Assembly: GCF_010731775.1 (NCBI RefSeq)
Contig: NZ_AP022590.1
Location: 186,001 to 250,000 of the forward strand
Source: Mycobacterium mantenii
GTDB lineage: Bacteria > Actinomycetota > Actinomycetes > Mycobacteriales > Mycobacteriaceae
Length of the DNA stretch: 64,000 nucleotides
Reading direction: 5' to 3'
Below are positions 29,735-40,036 of this stretch, in pieces. The notes below the pieces were generated by a model. That model was not told the DNA's origin. It worked only from the letters and a program-made list of their open reading frames with translations, and searched no databases. Both the position numbers and the translations under genes were made by a program. Numbering within the stretch: position 1 is the stretch's first letter; each line of letters begins with the position of its first letter.

Positions 29735-30946
29735 GTGACCAACCCGACGACCGACGGGCCAACGCGGGACCGGCTGCGGGTGCTGCTGCTGGGCAGCACC
29801 GGCTCCATCGGCACCCAGGCGCTGGACGTCATCGCGGCCAACCCGGACCGCTTCGAGGTCGTCGGCCTGGCCGCGGGGGGCGCTAACCTGGACACGCTGC
29901 TGCGGCAGCGCGCCGAGACCGGTGTGACCAACATCGCCGTCGCCGACGAACGCGCGGCGCAGCGGGCCGGCGACATCCCGTTCAGCGGGCCCGAGGCCGT
30001 CACCCGGCTCGTCGAGGAGACCGAGGCCGACGTCGTCCTCAATGCGCTGGTGGGTGCGTTGGGCCTGCGGCCCACGCTGGCCGCGCTCAACTCGGGCGCC
30101 CGGCTGGCGCTGGCCAACAAGGAATCGCTGATCGCCGGGGGACCGCTGGTGCTCCGAGCCGCCAAGCCGGGCCAGATCGTGCCGGTCGATTCCGAACATT
30201 CCGCGCTGGCCCAATGCCTGCGCGGCGGGGCGCCCGACGAAGTCGCCAAACTGGTGCTGACCGCCTCCGGCGGCCCGTTCCGCGGCTGGACGGCCGCCCA
30301 GCTCGAGGACGTCACCCCCGAGCAGGCCGGCGCCCACCCGACGTGGTCGATGGGCCCGATGAACACGCTGAACTCCGCCTCGCTGGTCAACAAGGGGCTG
30401 GAGCTCATCGAGACCCACCTGCTGTTCGGCATTCCGTACGACCGCATCCAGGTGGTGGTGCACCCCCAGTCGATTGTTCATTCGATGGTCACCTTCATCG
30501 ACGGGTCGACCCTCGCCCAGGCCAGCCCCCCGGACATGAAGCTGCCGATCTCGCTGGCCCTGGGCTGGCCGCAGCGGGTTCCGGGCGCGGCCGCCAGCTG
30601 CGACTTCAGCAAGGCGTCTAGCTGGGAATTCGAGCCGCTGGACGATGCCGTTTTCCCCGCGGTCGAGCTGGCCCGGCATGCCGGGCAGGCCGGTGGCTGC
30701 ATGACCGCCGTCTACAACGCGGCCAACGAGGAGGCGGCCGAGGCCTTCCTCGCGGGCCGGGTCGGGTTCCCCGCCATTGTCAAAACCATCGCCGACGTGC
30801 TGCACGCCGCAGACCAATGGACCGTTTCACCCGCTAACGTGGATGAGGTACTCGACGCGCAGCGCTGGGCACGTGAGCGGGCGCGGCGTGCCGTCGCACA
30901 AGCCCAGCCCGCCAAGGTGTCCGCAAAAGCCTCTGGAGTGGTGTGA
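29735..30946 (+). CDS. dxr: 1-deoxy-D-xylulose 5-phosphate reductoisomerase
   Basis: 403 residues from GTG 29735, the only start that gives the expected N-terminus. It converts DXP to MEP with NADPH and a divalent metal, the fosmidomycin target of the non-mevalonate isoprenoid pathway. Motifs: [17 protein letters not shown] (NADPH), [34 protein letters not shown] and [20 protein letters not shown]. It is followed by rip1 and ispG, and ispG acts later in the same pathway. Confidence 0.96.
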   Translation: MTNPTTDGPTRDRLRVLLLGSTGSIGTQALDVIAANPDRFEVVGLAAGGANLDTLLRQRAETGVTNIAVADERAAQRAGDIPFSGPEAVTRLVEETEADVVLNALVGALGLRPTLAALNSGARLALANKESLIAGGPLVLRAAKPGQIVPVDSEHSALAQCLRGGAPDEVAKLVLTASGGPFRGWTAAQLEDVTPEQAGAHPTWSMGPMNTLNSASLVNKGLELIETHLLFGIPYDRIQVVVHPQSIVHSMVTFIDGSTLAQASPPDMKLPISLALGWPQRVPGAAASCDFSKASSWEFEPLDDAVFPAVELARHAGQAGGCMTAVYNAANEEAAEAFLAGRVGFPAIVKTIADVLHAADQWTVSPANVDEVLDAQRWARERARRAVAQAQPAKVSAKASGVV

Positions 30947-30965
30947 GAAAGGTCCTCCCAGCCTG

Positions 30966-32189
30966 ATGATGTTCGTTATCGGCATTGTGCTGTTCGCACT
31001 GGCCATCCTGATCTCGGTGGCCCTGCACGAGTGCGGCCACATGTGGGTCGCCCGCGCCACCGGCATGAAGGTCCGCCGGTATTTCGTCGGGTTCGGGCCC
31101 ACGCTGTGGTCGACGCGGCGCGGCGAGACCGAGTACGGCCTCAAGGCCGTCCCGCTGGGCGGCTTCTGCGACATCGCCGGCATGACCTCGGTGGAGGAGC
31201 TGGCTCCCGACGAGACCGACCGCGCCATGTTCAAGCAGGCGGTCTGGAAGCGGGTCGCGGTGCTGTTCGCGGGCCCGGCCGCGAACTTCGTCATCTGCCT
31301 GGTGCTGCTCTACGGCATCGCCCTGATCTGGGGGCTGCCGAACCTGCATCCGCCGACCCAGGCGATCGTCGGCGAAACCGCTTGTGTGGCACCGGAAGTC
31401 GCTCCGGGCAAGATTGCGGATTGCACCGGCCCGGGCCCGGCTGCGCTCGCCGGAATCCGCGCCGGCGATGTCATCGTCAAGGTGGGTGACACCCCGGTAT
31501 CGACTTTCGACGACATGGCCGCCGCTATCCGCAAGGCGCACGGCAACGTCCCGATCGTCGCCCAGCGCGACGGCACCACGATCACCACCTACGTCGATGT
31601 CACCCCCACCCAGCGCTACCTGACCAACGGGGCCGGCGGGCAGGGCGGTCAGCCGCAACCCTCGACGGTCGGCGCTATCGGCGTCGGCGCCGTCAAGGTC
31701 GCGCCCTCGCACTACGGGGTGTTCACGGCGATCCCGGCCACCGTCGCCTTCGCCGGTGACCTCACCGGCGAGGTGGGCAAGGCGCTCGTGTCGATCCCGA
31801 CGAAGGTCGGCGCGCTGGTGCACGCGATCGGCGGCGGGCAGCGCGACCCCCAGACGCCGATGAGCGTGGTCGGGGCCAGCATCATCGGCGGCGACACCGT
31901 CGACCACGGGTTGTGGGTGGCGTTCTGGTTCTTCCTGGCCCAGCTGAACCTCATTCTGGGCGCGATCAACCTGGTGCCGCTGCTGCCCTTCGACGGCGGC
32001 CACATCGCCATTGCGGTGTTCGAAAAGCTCCGCAACCTGGTCCGGACGGCCCGGGGCATGGTGGCGGCCGCGCCGGTGAACTACCTCAAGCTCATGCCCG
32101 CGACGTACGTCGTGCTGGTGTTCGTGGTCGGCTACATGCTGCTGACCGTGACCGCCGATCTGGTCAACCCGATCAGGATCTTCCAATAG
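30966..32189 (+). CDS. rip1: site-2 intramembrane metalloprotease Rip1
   Basis: 407 residues. It cleaves anti-sigma factors and other membrane proteins within the bilayer. The zinc motif HECGH is at residues 21-25 in the first helix, a PDZ domain covers about residues 120-215, and the third ligand is in [12 protein letters not shown]. Two consecutive ATG codons (30966, 30969) could start it. Between dxr and ispG, as in M. tuberculosis Rv2869c. Confidence 0.94.
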   Translation: MMFVIGIVLFALAILISVALHECGHMWVARATGMKVRRYFVGFGPTLWSTRRGETEYGLKAVPLGGFCDIAGMTSVEELAPDETDRAMFKQAVWKRVAVLFAGPAANFVICLVLLYGIALIWGLPNLHPPTQAIVGETACVAPEVAPGKIADCTGPGPAALAGIRAGDVIVKVGDTPVSTFDDMAAAIRKAHGNVPIVAQRDGTTITTYVDVTPTQRYLTNGAGGQGGQPQPSTVGAIGVGAVKVAPSHYGVFTAIPATVAFAGDLTGEVGKALVSIPTKVGALVHAIGGGQRDPQTPMSVVGASIIGGDTVDHGLWVAFWFFLAQLNLILGAINLVPLLPFDGGHIAIAVFEKLRNLVRTARGMVAAAPVNYLKLMPATYVVLVFVVGYMLLTVTADLVNPIRIFQ

Positions 32190-32206
32190 CAGAAGGAATT
32201 GAAACA

Positions 32207-33373
32207 GTGAGCATTGGCCTGGGCATGCCGGACGCTCCGGCGCCCACGCTCGCCCCCCGGCGCAAGACGCGCCAACTGATGGTCCGCGACGTCGGGGTGG
32301 GCAGCGACTATCCGATTTCCGTGCAGTCGATGTGCACCACCAAGACGCACGACGTCAACACGACGCTGCAGCAGATCGCCGAGTTGACCGCGGCCGGCTG
32401 CGACATCGTCCGGGTGGCCTGCCCGCGTCAGGAGGACGCCGACGCGCTGGCCGAGATCGCCCGGCACAGCCAGATCCCGGTGATCGCCGACATCCATTTC
32501 CAGCCCAAGTACATCTTCGCGGCCATCGACGCGGGGTGCGCCGCGGTGCGGGTGAACCCGGGCAACATCAAAGAATTCGACGGCCGCGTCGGCGAGGTCG
32601 CCAAGGCCGCCGGTGCGGCGGGGATCCCGATCCGCATCGGCGTCAACGCCGGCTCGCTGGACAAGCGGTTCATGGAGAAGTACGGCAAGGCCACCCCCGA
32701 GGCGCTGGTCGAGTCGGCGCTCTGGGAGGCCTCGCTGTTCGAGGAGCACGGCTTCGGCAACATCAAGATCAGCGTCAAGCACAACGACCCGGTGGTGATG
32801 GTCGCGGCCTACGAGCAGCTCGCTGCGCAGTGCGACTATCCACTGCACCTCGGCGTCACCGAGGCCGGTCCGGCCTTCCAGGGCACCATCAAGTCCGCGG
32901 TCGCGTTCGGTGCCCTGCTGTCCCGGGGGATCGGCGACACCATTCGGGTGTCGCTGTCGGCGCCCCCGGTCGAGGAAGTCAAGGTCGGCACTCAGATTCT
33001 CGAGTCGCTGAACCTTCGGCCGCGCGGGCTGGAGATCGTGTCCTGCCCGTCGTGCGGTCGTGCTCAGGTCGACGTCTACACCCTGGCCAACGAGGTCAGC
33101 GCCGGCCTGGACGGGCTGGATGTCCCGCTGCGTGTCGCGGTGATGGGCTGCGTCGTCAACGGTCCGGGCGAGGCCCGCGAGGCCGACCTCGGCGTCGCAT
33201 CGGGAAATGGCAAGGGGCAGATCTTCGTTCGCGGTGAGGTGATCAAGACGGTGCCCGAAGCTCAGATCGTCGAGACGCTGATCGAGGAGGCGATGCGAAT
33301 TGCCTCGGAGATGGGGACCGATCACGGTCCTGATACAACATCGAGCGGTTCGCCGATCGTGACCGTAAGCTGA
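32207..33373 (+). CDS. ispG: (E)-4-hydroxy-3-methylbut-2-enyl diphosphate synthase
   Basis: 388 residues from GTG 32207 with an agaagga site upstream. It reduces MEcPP to HMBPP using a [4Fe-4S] cluster, the penultimate MEP-pathway step. The TIM-barrel part has [28 protein letters not shown] and RVNPGNI. The cluster ligands are in SCPSCGRAQ and [11 protein letters not shown]. Eighteen bases after rip1. Also called gcpE. Confidence 0.96.
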   Translation: MSIGLGMPDAPAPTLAPRRKTRQLMVRDVGVGSDYPISVQSMCTTKTHDVNTTLQQIAELTAAGCDIVRVACPRQEDADALAEIARHSQIPVIADIHFQPKYIFAAIDAGCAAVRVNPGNIKEFDGRVGEVAKAAGAAGIPIRIGVNAGSLDKRFMEKYGKATPEALVESALWEASLFEEHGFGNIKISVKHNDPVVMVAAYEQLAAQCDYPLHLGVTEAGPAFQGTIKSAVAFGALLSRGIGDTIRVSLSAPPVEEVKVGTQILESLNLRPRGLEIVSCPSCGRAQVDVYTLANEVSAGLDGLDVPLRVAVMGCVVNGPGEAREADLGVASGNGKGQIFVRGEVIKTVPEAQIVETLIEEAMRIASEMGTDHGPDTTSSGSPIVTVS

Positions 33374-33427
33374 TGAAGGCCAGCGCCCGGTACTGGTCTT
33401 GAGTTCGCACCACAGAGAGTTCGCCAG

Positions 33428-34282
33428 ATGTCGGCTCCGCCCCTGTTCCGCCTTGTCGGTGAGCGACGGGTGTCCGTGGTGCGCGACGCGGCCGCCGTCT
33501 GGCGGGTGCTCGACGACGACCCCGTCGCGTCATGCATGGTCGCGGCCCGGGTAGCGGACCACGGCATCGACCCGAATTCGATCGGTGGCGAACTGTGGAC
33601 GCTGCGCGGCGCCGAAGAATCGCTGTGCTTCGCCGGCGCCAACCTGATCCCGCTGCGCGGCGCGCCGGCCGACCTGAGCGCGTTCGCCGACGAGGCCATG
33701 CGCGGGACGCGGCGCTGCTCGTCGCTGGTCGGCAGGGCCGAGCTGGTGATGCCGATGTGGGAGCGGCTCGAGGCGGCGTGGGGCCCGGCTCGTGACGTGC
33801 GCGACCACCAGCCGCTGCTGGCGTTGTCCAACCACCCCAGCTGCGAGCTCGACCCCGGTGTGCGCCAAGTCCGGCCCGAAGAACTGGACGCCTACCTGGT
33901 GGCCGCCGTGGACATGTTCATCGGCGAGGTGGGCGTCGACCCGCGGCTCGGCGACGGCGGCCGCGGTTACCGACGGCGGGTGGCCAGCCTGATCACGGCC
34001 GGGCGCGCCTGGGCGCGGTTCGAGCGCGGCCAGGTCGTCTTCAAGGCGGAGGTGGGTTCGCAATCCCCAAGCGTGGGCCAGATCCAGGGGGTGTGGGTGC
34101 ACCCGGAGTGGCGCGGGCTGGGCCTGGGCACCGCCGGCACCGCGACGGTCGCCGCGGTGATCGTCGGCACCGGGCGAACCGCCAGCCTCTACGTCAACGA
34201 CTTCAACACGGTGGCCCGCGCCGCCTACGCCCGCGTGGGCTTCACCGAGATCGGCACCTTCGCGACGGTGCTGCTCGACTAG
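33428..34282 (+). CDS. GNAT N-acetyltransferase with DUF4081 (Rv2867c-like)
   Basis: 284 residues. The first half is a mycobacterial DUF4081 domain (SVVRDAAAVWRVLDDDPVA, GAEESLCFAGANLIPL). The second half is a GNAT fold: IQGVWVHPEWRGLGLGTAG is the acetyl-CoA motif A and LYVNDFNTVARAAYARVGF is motif B. Substrate unknown. It follows ispG by 54 bp and is probably in the same transcript. Confidence 0.88.
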   Translation: MSAPPLFRLVGERRVSVVRDAAAVWRVLDDDPVASCMVAARVADHGIDPNSIGGELWTLRGAEESLCFAGANLIPLRGAPADLSAFADEAMRGTRRCSSLVGRAELVMPMWERLEAAWGPARDVRDHQPLLALSNHPSCELDPGVRQVRPEELDAYLVAAVDMFIGEVGVDPRLGDGGRGYRRRVASLITAGRAWARFERGQVVFKAEVGSQSPSVGQIQGVWVHPEWRGLGLGTAGTATVAAVIVGTGRTASLYVNDFNTVARAAYARVGFTEIGTFATVLLD

Positions 34283-34426
34283 CGCCCGGACCGCTCGTTC
34301 GCGGGTGTAACGGGGTGGCGATTTTCCGCCGTCTTTTCCGCCGTGGCGTTACGTGCGCGTGCATAACGGTTGCGTCTCGGTGTGTCGGCACCGGTGCGAC
34401 ATCCACACTTCATAACATCTGTACCA

Positions 34427-36244
34427 ATGGTCACAAAAACCCCAGTGGTAATCGTCGCGGCCGGGTTGCTGCTCGCGGCCGTCGCGATGTCCGGATGCAC
34501 GCCACGGCCCGACGGCCCGGGCCCGGCCGCGGAAAAGTTCTTCCGCGCCCTGGCCATCGGCGACACCGCGGCCGCCGCGCAGCTCAGCGACAGCCCCAAT
34601 GAGGCCCGCGAAGCCCTCAACGCGGCCTGGTCTGGCCTGCAGGCCTCTCATCTCGACGCGCAGATCCTTAACGCCAAGTACGCCGAGGACAGCGGCACGG
34701 TCGGCTACCGGTTCACCTGGCACCTGCCGAAGAACCGGACCTGGACCTACGACGGCCAGCTGAAGATGGCCCGCGACGAAGGGCGCTGGGCCGTGCGGTG
34801 GACCACCACCGCGCTGCACGCCAAGCTGGGCGAACACCAAACTTTCGCGCTGCGGGCCGATCGACCGCACCGCGCCTCGGTGAACGAGCTCGGCGGCAGC
34901 GACGTGCTGGTGCCGGGCTACCTGTACCACTACACGCTGGACGCCACGCAAGCCGGCTCCGGAGCCGCGCTGATCGGCACGGCGCACGCGATCGTCGACG
35001 TGCTGCACCCCTTCAACGGCGCCCTCAACGACCCGCAGCTGCTCGCCGAACAAGCCAGCTCGACGCCCCACCCGGTGGATCTGGGGGTGACGCTGCACCC
35101 CGATGACAACGACAAGGTGTCCCCGCTCGTCGGGCACCTGCCCGGCGTCATCGTCACGCCCCAGCCCGAGATGCTGCCCACCGACCCGCACTTCGCTCCG
35201 GCGGTCATCTCCGCGGTGAAGAAGGCCGTCGTCGACCAACTCGACGGCCAGGCGGGCTGGCGGGTGGTGAGTGTCAACCAGAACGGCGTCGAGGTCGAGG
35301 TGCTGCACGAGGTCGAAGGGTCGCCCGCGCCGTCGGTGTCGATCACCCTGGACCGCGCCGTGCAGAACGCCGCCCAGCACGCGGTGGACACCCGCGGCGG
35401 CAAGGCGATGATGGTCGTCATCAAGCCGTCGACCGGGGAGATCCTCGCGATCGCGCAGAACGGCGGCGCCGACGCCGACGGACTGCCGGCCACCAACGGC
35501 CTCTTCCCGCCGGGGTCGACGTTCAAGATGATCACCGCCGGCGCGGCCGTCGACCGCGACATGGCCACCCCCAACACCATGCTGGGCTGCCCCGGCCATC
35601 TCGACATCGGGCACCGCACCATCCCCAACTACGGCGGCTTCGATCTCGGTGTGGTGCCGATGTCCCGCGCGTTCGCCAGCTCGTGTAACACCACCTTCGC
35701 CGAGCTCAGCAGCAAAATGCCGCCGCGCGGCCTGACGCAGGCGGCCACCCGCTACGGCATCGGGCTGGACTACGACGTCGAAGGCATCACCACGGTGACC
35801 GGGTCGGTGCCGCCGACGGTGGATCTCGCCGAGCGCACCGAGGACGGTTTCGGTCAGGGCAAGGTGCTGGCCAGCCCGTTCGGCATGGCCCTGGTGGCGG
35901 CGACGGTCGCCGCCGGCAAGACGCCGGTCCCGCAACTGATCGCGGGGCGGCAGACCGCCGTCCAGGGTGACACCACGCCGATCAGCCCGAAGATGGTCGA
36001 TGCGCTGCGGCCGATGATGCGACTGGTGGTGACCAACGGGACCGCCAAGGAGATCGCGGGCTGCGGCGCGGTGTACGGGAAGACCGGTGAGGCCGAGTTC
36101 CCCGGCGGATCGCATTCCTGGTTCGCCGGCTACCGCGGCGATCTGGCCTTCGCGGCGCTGATCGTCGGGGGCGGCAGCTCGGAGTACGCCGTCCGGATGA
36201 CCAAGGTGATGTTCGAATCGCTGCCGCCGGATTTCTTGGCCTAG
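34427..36244 (+). CDS. penicillin-binding lipoprotein (Rv2864c-like transpeptidase)
   Basis: 605 residues from ATG 34427. The signal sequence ends in a lipobox AVAMSGC, so it is anchored in the outer leaflet of the plasma membrane. About residues 30-145 are an NTF2-like MecA_N domain, then a dimerisation domain, then the DD-transpeptidase domain from about 310. The three active-site motifs are present: PPGSTFK with Ser364, SSCN (SxN) and YGKTGEAEF (KTG). It cross-links peptidoglycan and is a beta-lactam target. The upstream gap contains a repeated ttttccgccgt motif. Confidence 0.9.
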   Translation: MVTKTPVVIVAAGLLLAAVAMSGCTPRPDGPGPAAEKFFRALAIGDTAAAAQLSDSPNEAREALNAAWSGLQASHLDAQILNAKYAEDSGTVGYRFTWHLPKNRTWTYDGQLKMARDEGRWAVRWTTTALHAKLGEHQTFALRADRPHRASVNELGGSDVLVPGYLYHYTLDATQAGSGAALIGTAHAIVDVLHPFNGALNDPQLLAEQASSTPHPVDLGVTLHPDDNDKVSPLVGHLPGVIVTPQPEMLPTDPHFAPAVISAVKKAVVDQLDGQAGWRVVSVNQNGVEVEVLHEVEGSPAPSVSITLDRAVQNAAQHAVDTRGGKAMMVVIKPSTGEILAIAQNGGADADGLPATNGLFPPGSTFKMITAGAAVDRDMATPNTMLGCPGHLDIGHRTIPNYGGFDLGVVPMSRAFASSCNTTFAELSSKMPPRGLTQAATRYGIGLDYDVEGITTVTGSVPPTVDLAERTEDGFGQGKVLASPFGMALVAATVAAGKTPVPQLIAGRQTAVQGDTTPISPKMVDALRPMMRLVVTNGTAKEIAGCGAVYGKTGEAEFPGGSHSWFAGYRGDLAFAALIVGGGSSEYAVRMTKVMFESLPPDFLA

Positions 36245-36247
36245 TCC

Positions 36248-36295
36248 GATGGCGGCGACCCGCTGCGCCCGGCTATGCCGCGCTTGCGATCGCCG
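36248..36295. repeat. single copy of the 54-bp MIRU-like element
   Basis: gatggcggcgacccgctgcg followed by cccggctatgccgcgcttgc and gatcgccg; nearly the same as one unit of the array at 41436-41738. It lies just after the penicillin-binding lipoprotein stop. Confidence 0.65.
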
Positions 36296-36341
36296 CTAGC
36301 GCCGAGTGCCCCCGGGGTCGCATCGGCGGTAAATTGCGAAC

Positions 36342-36935
36342 ATGACGGATACCGGCGGCGACATGGTGGCCCCTGTGTCCTTGCGTGTCTCCGACGCCGA
36401 CCGAAACGGCACCATGCGGCGACTGCACAACGCCGTCGCGCTCGGGCTGATCGACATCGACGAGTTCGAGCAGCGCTCGTCGCAGGTGTCCTACGCGCGC
36501 ACGCGTGGTGAGCTGGACGGTCTGGTCGGCGATCTGCCGGGACCGGGTGCCATCGTCACCTGCGCGGCCGACCGGGTGGAACTGCGGGGCTGGGCGGGTT
36601 CGCTGAAGCGTCACGGCGAATGGACTGTGCCGACCCGCCTGGCCTTGGTCCGCCGGCTCGGCTCGGTGGAACTCGACCTCACCAAGGCCCGGTTCGCCGG
36701 GCCGGTGGTGGTGATCGAACTCGACATGAGGTTCGGCTCGGTGGAGGTTCGACTGCCCGAGGGCGCCAGCGCGTCGATCGACGACGTCGAGGTCTACGTG
36801 GGCAGCGCCAGCGACCGCCGCAAAGACCCGCCCGGCGAGGGACGGCCGCACGTCGTGCTGACCGGGCGGGTGGTGTGCGGCTCGGTGGTCATCCGCGGAC
36901 CGCGCCGCTCGCTGCTGCGCCGCCAGCGGCTCTGA
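36342..36935 (+). CDS. DUF1707 / LiaF-like C-terminal domain protein
   Basis: 197 residues, no membrane helix. Residues 10-65 are a DUF1707 (SHOCT-like) helical domain: LRVSDADRNGTMRRLHNAVA, LIDIDEFEQRSSQVSYARTR. The rest is a beta-rich domain like the C-terminal part of LiaF (GSVELDLTKARF, VVIELDMRFGSVEVRLPEG, GRVVCGSVVIRGPR). Such proteins are thought to be involved in envelope-stress sensing; the exact role is unknown. Confidence 0.8.
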   Translation: MTDTGGDMVAPVSLRVSDADRNGTMRRLHNAVALGLIDIDEFEQRSSQVSYARTRGELDGLVGDLPGPGAIVTCAADRVELRGWAGSLKRHGEWTVPTRLALVRRLGSVELDLTKARFAGPVVVIELDMRFGSVEVRLPEGASASIDDVEVYVGSASDRRKDPPGEGRPHVVLTGRVVCGSVVIRGPRRSLLRRQRL

Positions 36936-36967
36936 GCGGCTCGCGGCACCGCGGTTAAGCTGGTCGC

Positions 36968-37825
36968 ATGCCTGCTCGCACCGCGCTTTCCCCCGGAGAG
37001 TTGTCCCCGACTCTGCCGGTGCCCGGCCGTATCCCGCGTCCGGAATACGTCGGCAAGTCCACCGCCCAAGAGGGCAGCGAACCGTGGGTGCAGACGCCCG
37101 AGGTGATCGAGAAGATGCGCGTCGCCGGCCGGATCGCGGCCGGCGCGCTGGTGGAGGCGGGCAAAGCCGTCACACCCGGGGTGACCACCGACGAACTGGA
37201 CCGGATCGCCCACGAGTACATGGTCGACCACGGCGCCTACCCCTCCACGCTGGGCTACAAGGGCTACCCGAAGTCGTGCTGCACGTCGCTCAACGAGGTC
37301 ATCTGCCACGGCATCCCCGACTCGACGGTGATCGCCGACGGCGACATCGTCAACATCGACGTCACGGCCTACATCGACGGGGTGCACGGCGACACCAACG
37401 CGACCTTCCTGGCCGGTGACGTCTCCGAGGAGCACCGCCTGCTGGTGGAGCGCACCCGGGAGGCGACGATGCGCGCCATCAACGCCGTCAAGCCCGGGCG
37501 TGCGCTCTCGGTGGTCGGCCGCGTCATCGAGTCATACGCAAACCGGTTCGGCTACAACGTTGTTCGCGATTTCACCGGTCACGGCATCGGTACCACGTTC
37601 CACAACGGCCTGGTCGTTTTGCACTACGATCAGCCGTCGGTGTCCACCATCATGCAGCCCGGGATGACGTTCACTATCGAACCGATGATCAACCTCGGCA
37701 GCCTGGACTACGAGATCTGGGACGACGGCTGGACGGTGGTCACCAAGGACCGCAAGTGGACCGCGCAGTTCGAGCACACCCTGCTGGTCACGGACTCCGG
37801 CGTCGAAATCCTCACCTTGCCATGA
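36968..37825 (+). CDS. map: methionine aminopeptidase type I
   Basis: 285 residues. It removes initiator Met from nascent proteins using two metals. After a 40-residue N-terminal extension with PxxP motifs (type Ic) comes the pita-bread domain. Metal ligands: Asp in [11 protein letters not shown] and GDTNATF, His in [14 protein letters not shown], Glu in FTIEPMI and QFEHTLL. It is the counterpart of Rv2861c (mapB). Followed 10 bp later by cobQ. Confidence 0.95.
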   Translation: MPARTALSPGELSPTLPVPGRIPRPEYVGKSTAQEGSEPWVQTPEVIEKMRVAGRIAAGALVEAGKAVTPGVTTDELDRIAHEYMVDHGAYPSTLGYKGYPKSCCTSLNEVICHGIPDSTVIADGDIVNIDVTAYIDGVHGDTNATFLAGDVSEEHRLLVERTREATMRAINAVKPGRALSVVGRVIESYANRFGYNVVRDFTGHGIGTTFHNGLVVLHYDQPSVSTIMQPGMTFTIEPMINLGSLDYEIWDDGWTVVTKDRKWTAQFEHTLLVTDSGVEILTLP

Positions 37826-37835
37826 CGTTTGCCGG

Positions 37836-39335
37836 ATGACCGGAGCGCTGCTGGTCGCGGGCACCAGCTCCGACGCCGGGAAATCGGTGGTGGTGGCGGG
37901 CCTGTGCCGGTTGTTGGCGCGCCGCGGGGTACGCGTCGCCCCGTTCAAGGCGCAGAACATGTCCAACAACTCGGTGGTGACCGTCGAGGGCGGTGAGATC
38001 GGGCGCGCCCAGGCGATTCAGGCGCGCGCGGCGGGGCTGGAACCCAGCGTGCGGTTCAACCCGATCCTGCTCAAGCCAGGCAGTGACCGCACCTCGCAGC
38101 TGGTGATCAAGGGTCAGGTCGCCGACTCGGTCACCGCGAAAAGCTATGTGCAGCATCGTGATCAGCTTTCCCGGATCGTGCTCGACGAATTGACCTGCCT
38201 GCGTGACGAATTCGATGTGGTGATCTGTGAGGGAGCCGGTTCGCCGGCCGAGATCAACCTGCGGGCAACGGATCTGGCCAACATGGGGCTGGCCCGGGCC
38301 GCGGATTTGCCGGTGCTGCTGGTCGGGGACATCGACCGCGGCGGTCTGCTGGCGCATCTGTTCGGGACCGTCGCGGTACTCGAGCCCGACGATCAGGCGC
38401 TGATCGCCGGATTCATCGTCAACAAATTCCGCGGCGACCCCGCGCTGCTCGAACCCGGCTTGCGCCGGCTGCACGACATGACCGGCCGCCCGACCTACGG
38501 CGTGCTGCCGTACGCCGACGAGCTGTGGCTGGACGCCGAGGACTCGCTGTCGGTGGTCGCGCGCCGCGTCATCGGCACGCCCACGCCCCCGCGCGGCAAG
38601 CAGTGGCTGCGGGTGGCCGCCATCCGGCTGCCCCGGATCTCCAACTCCACCGACGTCGAGGCGCTGGCCTGCGAATCCGGTGTGCTGGTGCGCTGGGTCG
38701 CCGACCCCGCCGACCTCGCCGACACCGACCTGGTCGTCATCCCTGGCAGCAAAGCCACCGTCTCCGACCTGTCGTGGCTGCGCGATTGCGGTCTGGCCGA
38801 CGCGATCACGGCGCACGCCCGTGCCGGCAAGCCGGTGCTGGGAATCTGTGGAGGATTTCAGATGCTGTGCAGTCGCCTAGACGATCCGGTGGAATCCGGG
38901 ACGGCGGACGTGCCCGGGCTGGGGCTGCTCGCGGTCGACATCGCCTTCCATCCCGACAAGACCTTGCGCCGCTGGCAGCAGCCGCTCACCGGTTACGAGA
39001 TCCACCACGGGCGGGTCACCCGCTGTGACGAGGAGAGCTGGTTCGCAGCCGGCGCGGATTCCCAGGGTGTGGTGCGCGGCGCGGTTTTTGGGACCCATTG
39101 GCACGGCTTGCTGGACAACGACGACTTCCGGCGTGCGTGGCTCACCCGGGTCGCCGACGCGGCGGGCCGCGACGGCTTCGTGGCCGGCGACACCGACGTC
39201 GCCGCGCGACGCGATGCCCAGCTCGATCTCGCCGCGGATCTGCTGGCGTCCCATCTCGACCTCGACGCCGTTCTCAACCTGCTTGATGGTCCTCCGCCGC
39301 GGCGACCGTATCTCTCAAATCGCTTGCAGCCGTAG
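37836..39335 (+). CDS. cobQ: cobyric acid synthase
   Basis: 499 residues. It amidates adenosylcobyrinic acid a,c-diamide at four side chains with glutamine and ATP, in coenzyme B12 synthesis. The N-terminal P-loop-type domain begins [19 protein letters not shown] and has [11 protein letters not shown]. The C-terminal class I amidotransferase domain has the nucleophile in [10 protein letters not shown] and the His of GTHWHG. In M. tuberculosis I recall cobQ at a different locus, so its position between map and glnA4 differs. Confidence 0.93.
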   Translation: MTGALLVAGTSSDAGKSVVVAGLCRLLARRGVRVAPFKAQNMSNNSVVTVEGGEIGRAQAIQARAAGLEPSVRFNPILLKPGSDRTSQLVIKGQVADSVTAKSYVQHRDQLSRIVLDELTCLRDEFDVVICEGAGSPAEINLRATDLANMGLARAADLPVLLVGDIDRGGLLAHLFGTVAVLEPDDQALIAGFIVNKFRGDPALLEPGLRRLHDMTGRPTYGVLPYADELWLDAEDSLSVVARRVIGTPTPPRGKQWLRVAAIRLPRISNSTDVEALACESGVLVRWVADPADLADTDLVVIPGSKATVSDLSWLRDCGLADAITAHARAGKPVLGICGGFQMLCSRLDDPVESGTADVPGLGLLAVDIAFHPDKTLRRWQQPLTGYEIHHGRVTRCDEESWFAAGADSQGVVRGAVFGTHWHGLLDNDDFRRAWLTRVADAAGRDGFVAGDTDVAARRDAQLDLAADLLASHLDLDAVLNLLDGPPPRRPYLSNRLQP

Positions 39336-39455
39336 CTCATTAGCCGCATAACCGCGATGATGGTCGTTGCTGACGGTGCGGTCAAAAATTCGGATTTGCG
39401 TACCAGATGCCCAGAATCCTCGCGCACGCATGCCGTTTGGCTGTAGCGTGCTTAG

Positions 39456-40016
39456 GTGTCCTCGATGATGACCACCCTGGACGGGTTCCCCGTCCCGGTT
39501 GTTGTAGCCGGTCCAGACAACGGCGTCGTCGTCGTCATATTGGGTGACGAGGACCGGGTCCCGGCGGCGTACGACGCGGTCTGCGAGCGCCTGCACACCG
39601 CATCGCTTCGGACCGTCGTGATCGGGTTCGATTCGCGCCTGACCCCCAAGTCGGTGATCGGCATCCTCGACGCGCTGAGCATCGGATGGGCCGTGGTCAT
39701 GGGCGACCGGGCCGGCGGAGAACTCGCCTGGGAACTGACCGCAACCCGGCTGGGCCGGTTCGTCGGGCTGGTGGTGATCGACCGCGGCCATCCGCGGGCC
39801 GCCAACTACGAGGGCGCCATCACTGACGGGCAATGCCCGCCGGTCGAGATCGGCACCACCGTGTTGGTCAGCTCGCCGGCCGCCCGGGCGGTGGCCCAGG
39901 CCAGCCAGCGCTATGTCTATGCCGAATACCGGGTGGTGCACCTGGGGCGGCGCACCGTGCAGGAGTCGACGGCGCAACTGGCCGCCGAGATCATCTTGCG
40001 CACCAGCACCTGGTAG
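39456..40016 (+). CDS. alpha/beta-hydrolase-like protein lacking the nucleophile
   Basis: 186 residues from a GTG at 39456, with internal ATGs at 39465 and 39468 as alternatives. The alternating strands (VVVVILGDEDRVP, TVVIGFDSRL, IGWAVVMGDRAGGELAW, GLVVIDRGHP) suggest a short alpha/beta-hydrolase fold. At the nucleophile elbow the expected GxSxG reads GDRAG, with Arg85 in place of Ser. It is probably a non-catalytic binding or regulatory protein. No family name is assigned. Confidence 0.6.
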   Translation: MSSMMTTLDGFPVPVVVAGPDNGVVVVILGDEDRVPAAYDAVCERLHTASLRTVVIGFDSRLTPKSVIGILDALSIGWAVVMGDRAGGELAWELTATRLGRFVGLVVIDRGHPRAANYEGAITDGQCPPVEIGTTVLVSSPAARAVAQASQRYVYAEYRVVHLGRRTVQESTAQLAAEIILRTSTW

Positions 40017-40036
40017 CGCCTGGTTGACTGACGGTC

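Noticed and set aside
29291..30817. Minus-strand frame of 508 codons opposite dxr
   Set aside because: Antisense shadow of dxr. The minus-strand gene kept in this area, the Rv2876-like gene at 29359-29613, is read in another frame.
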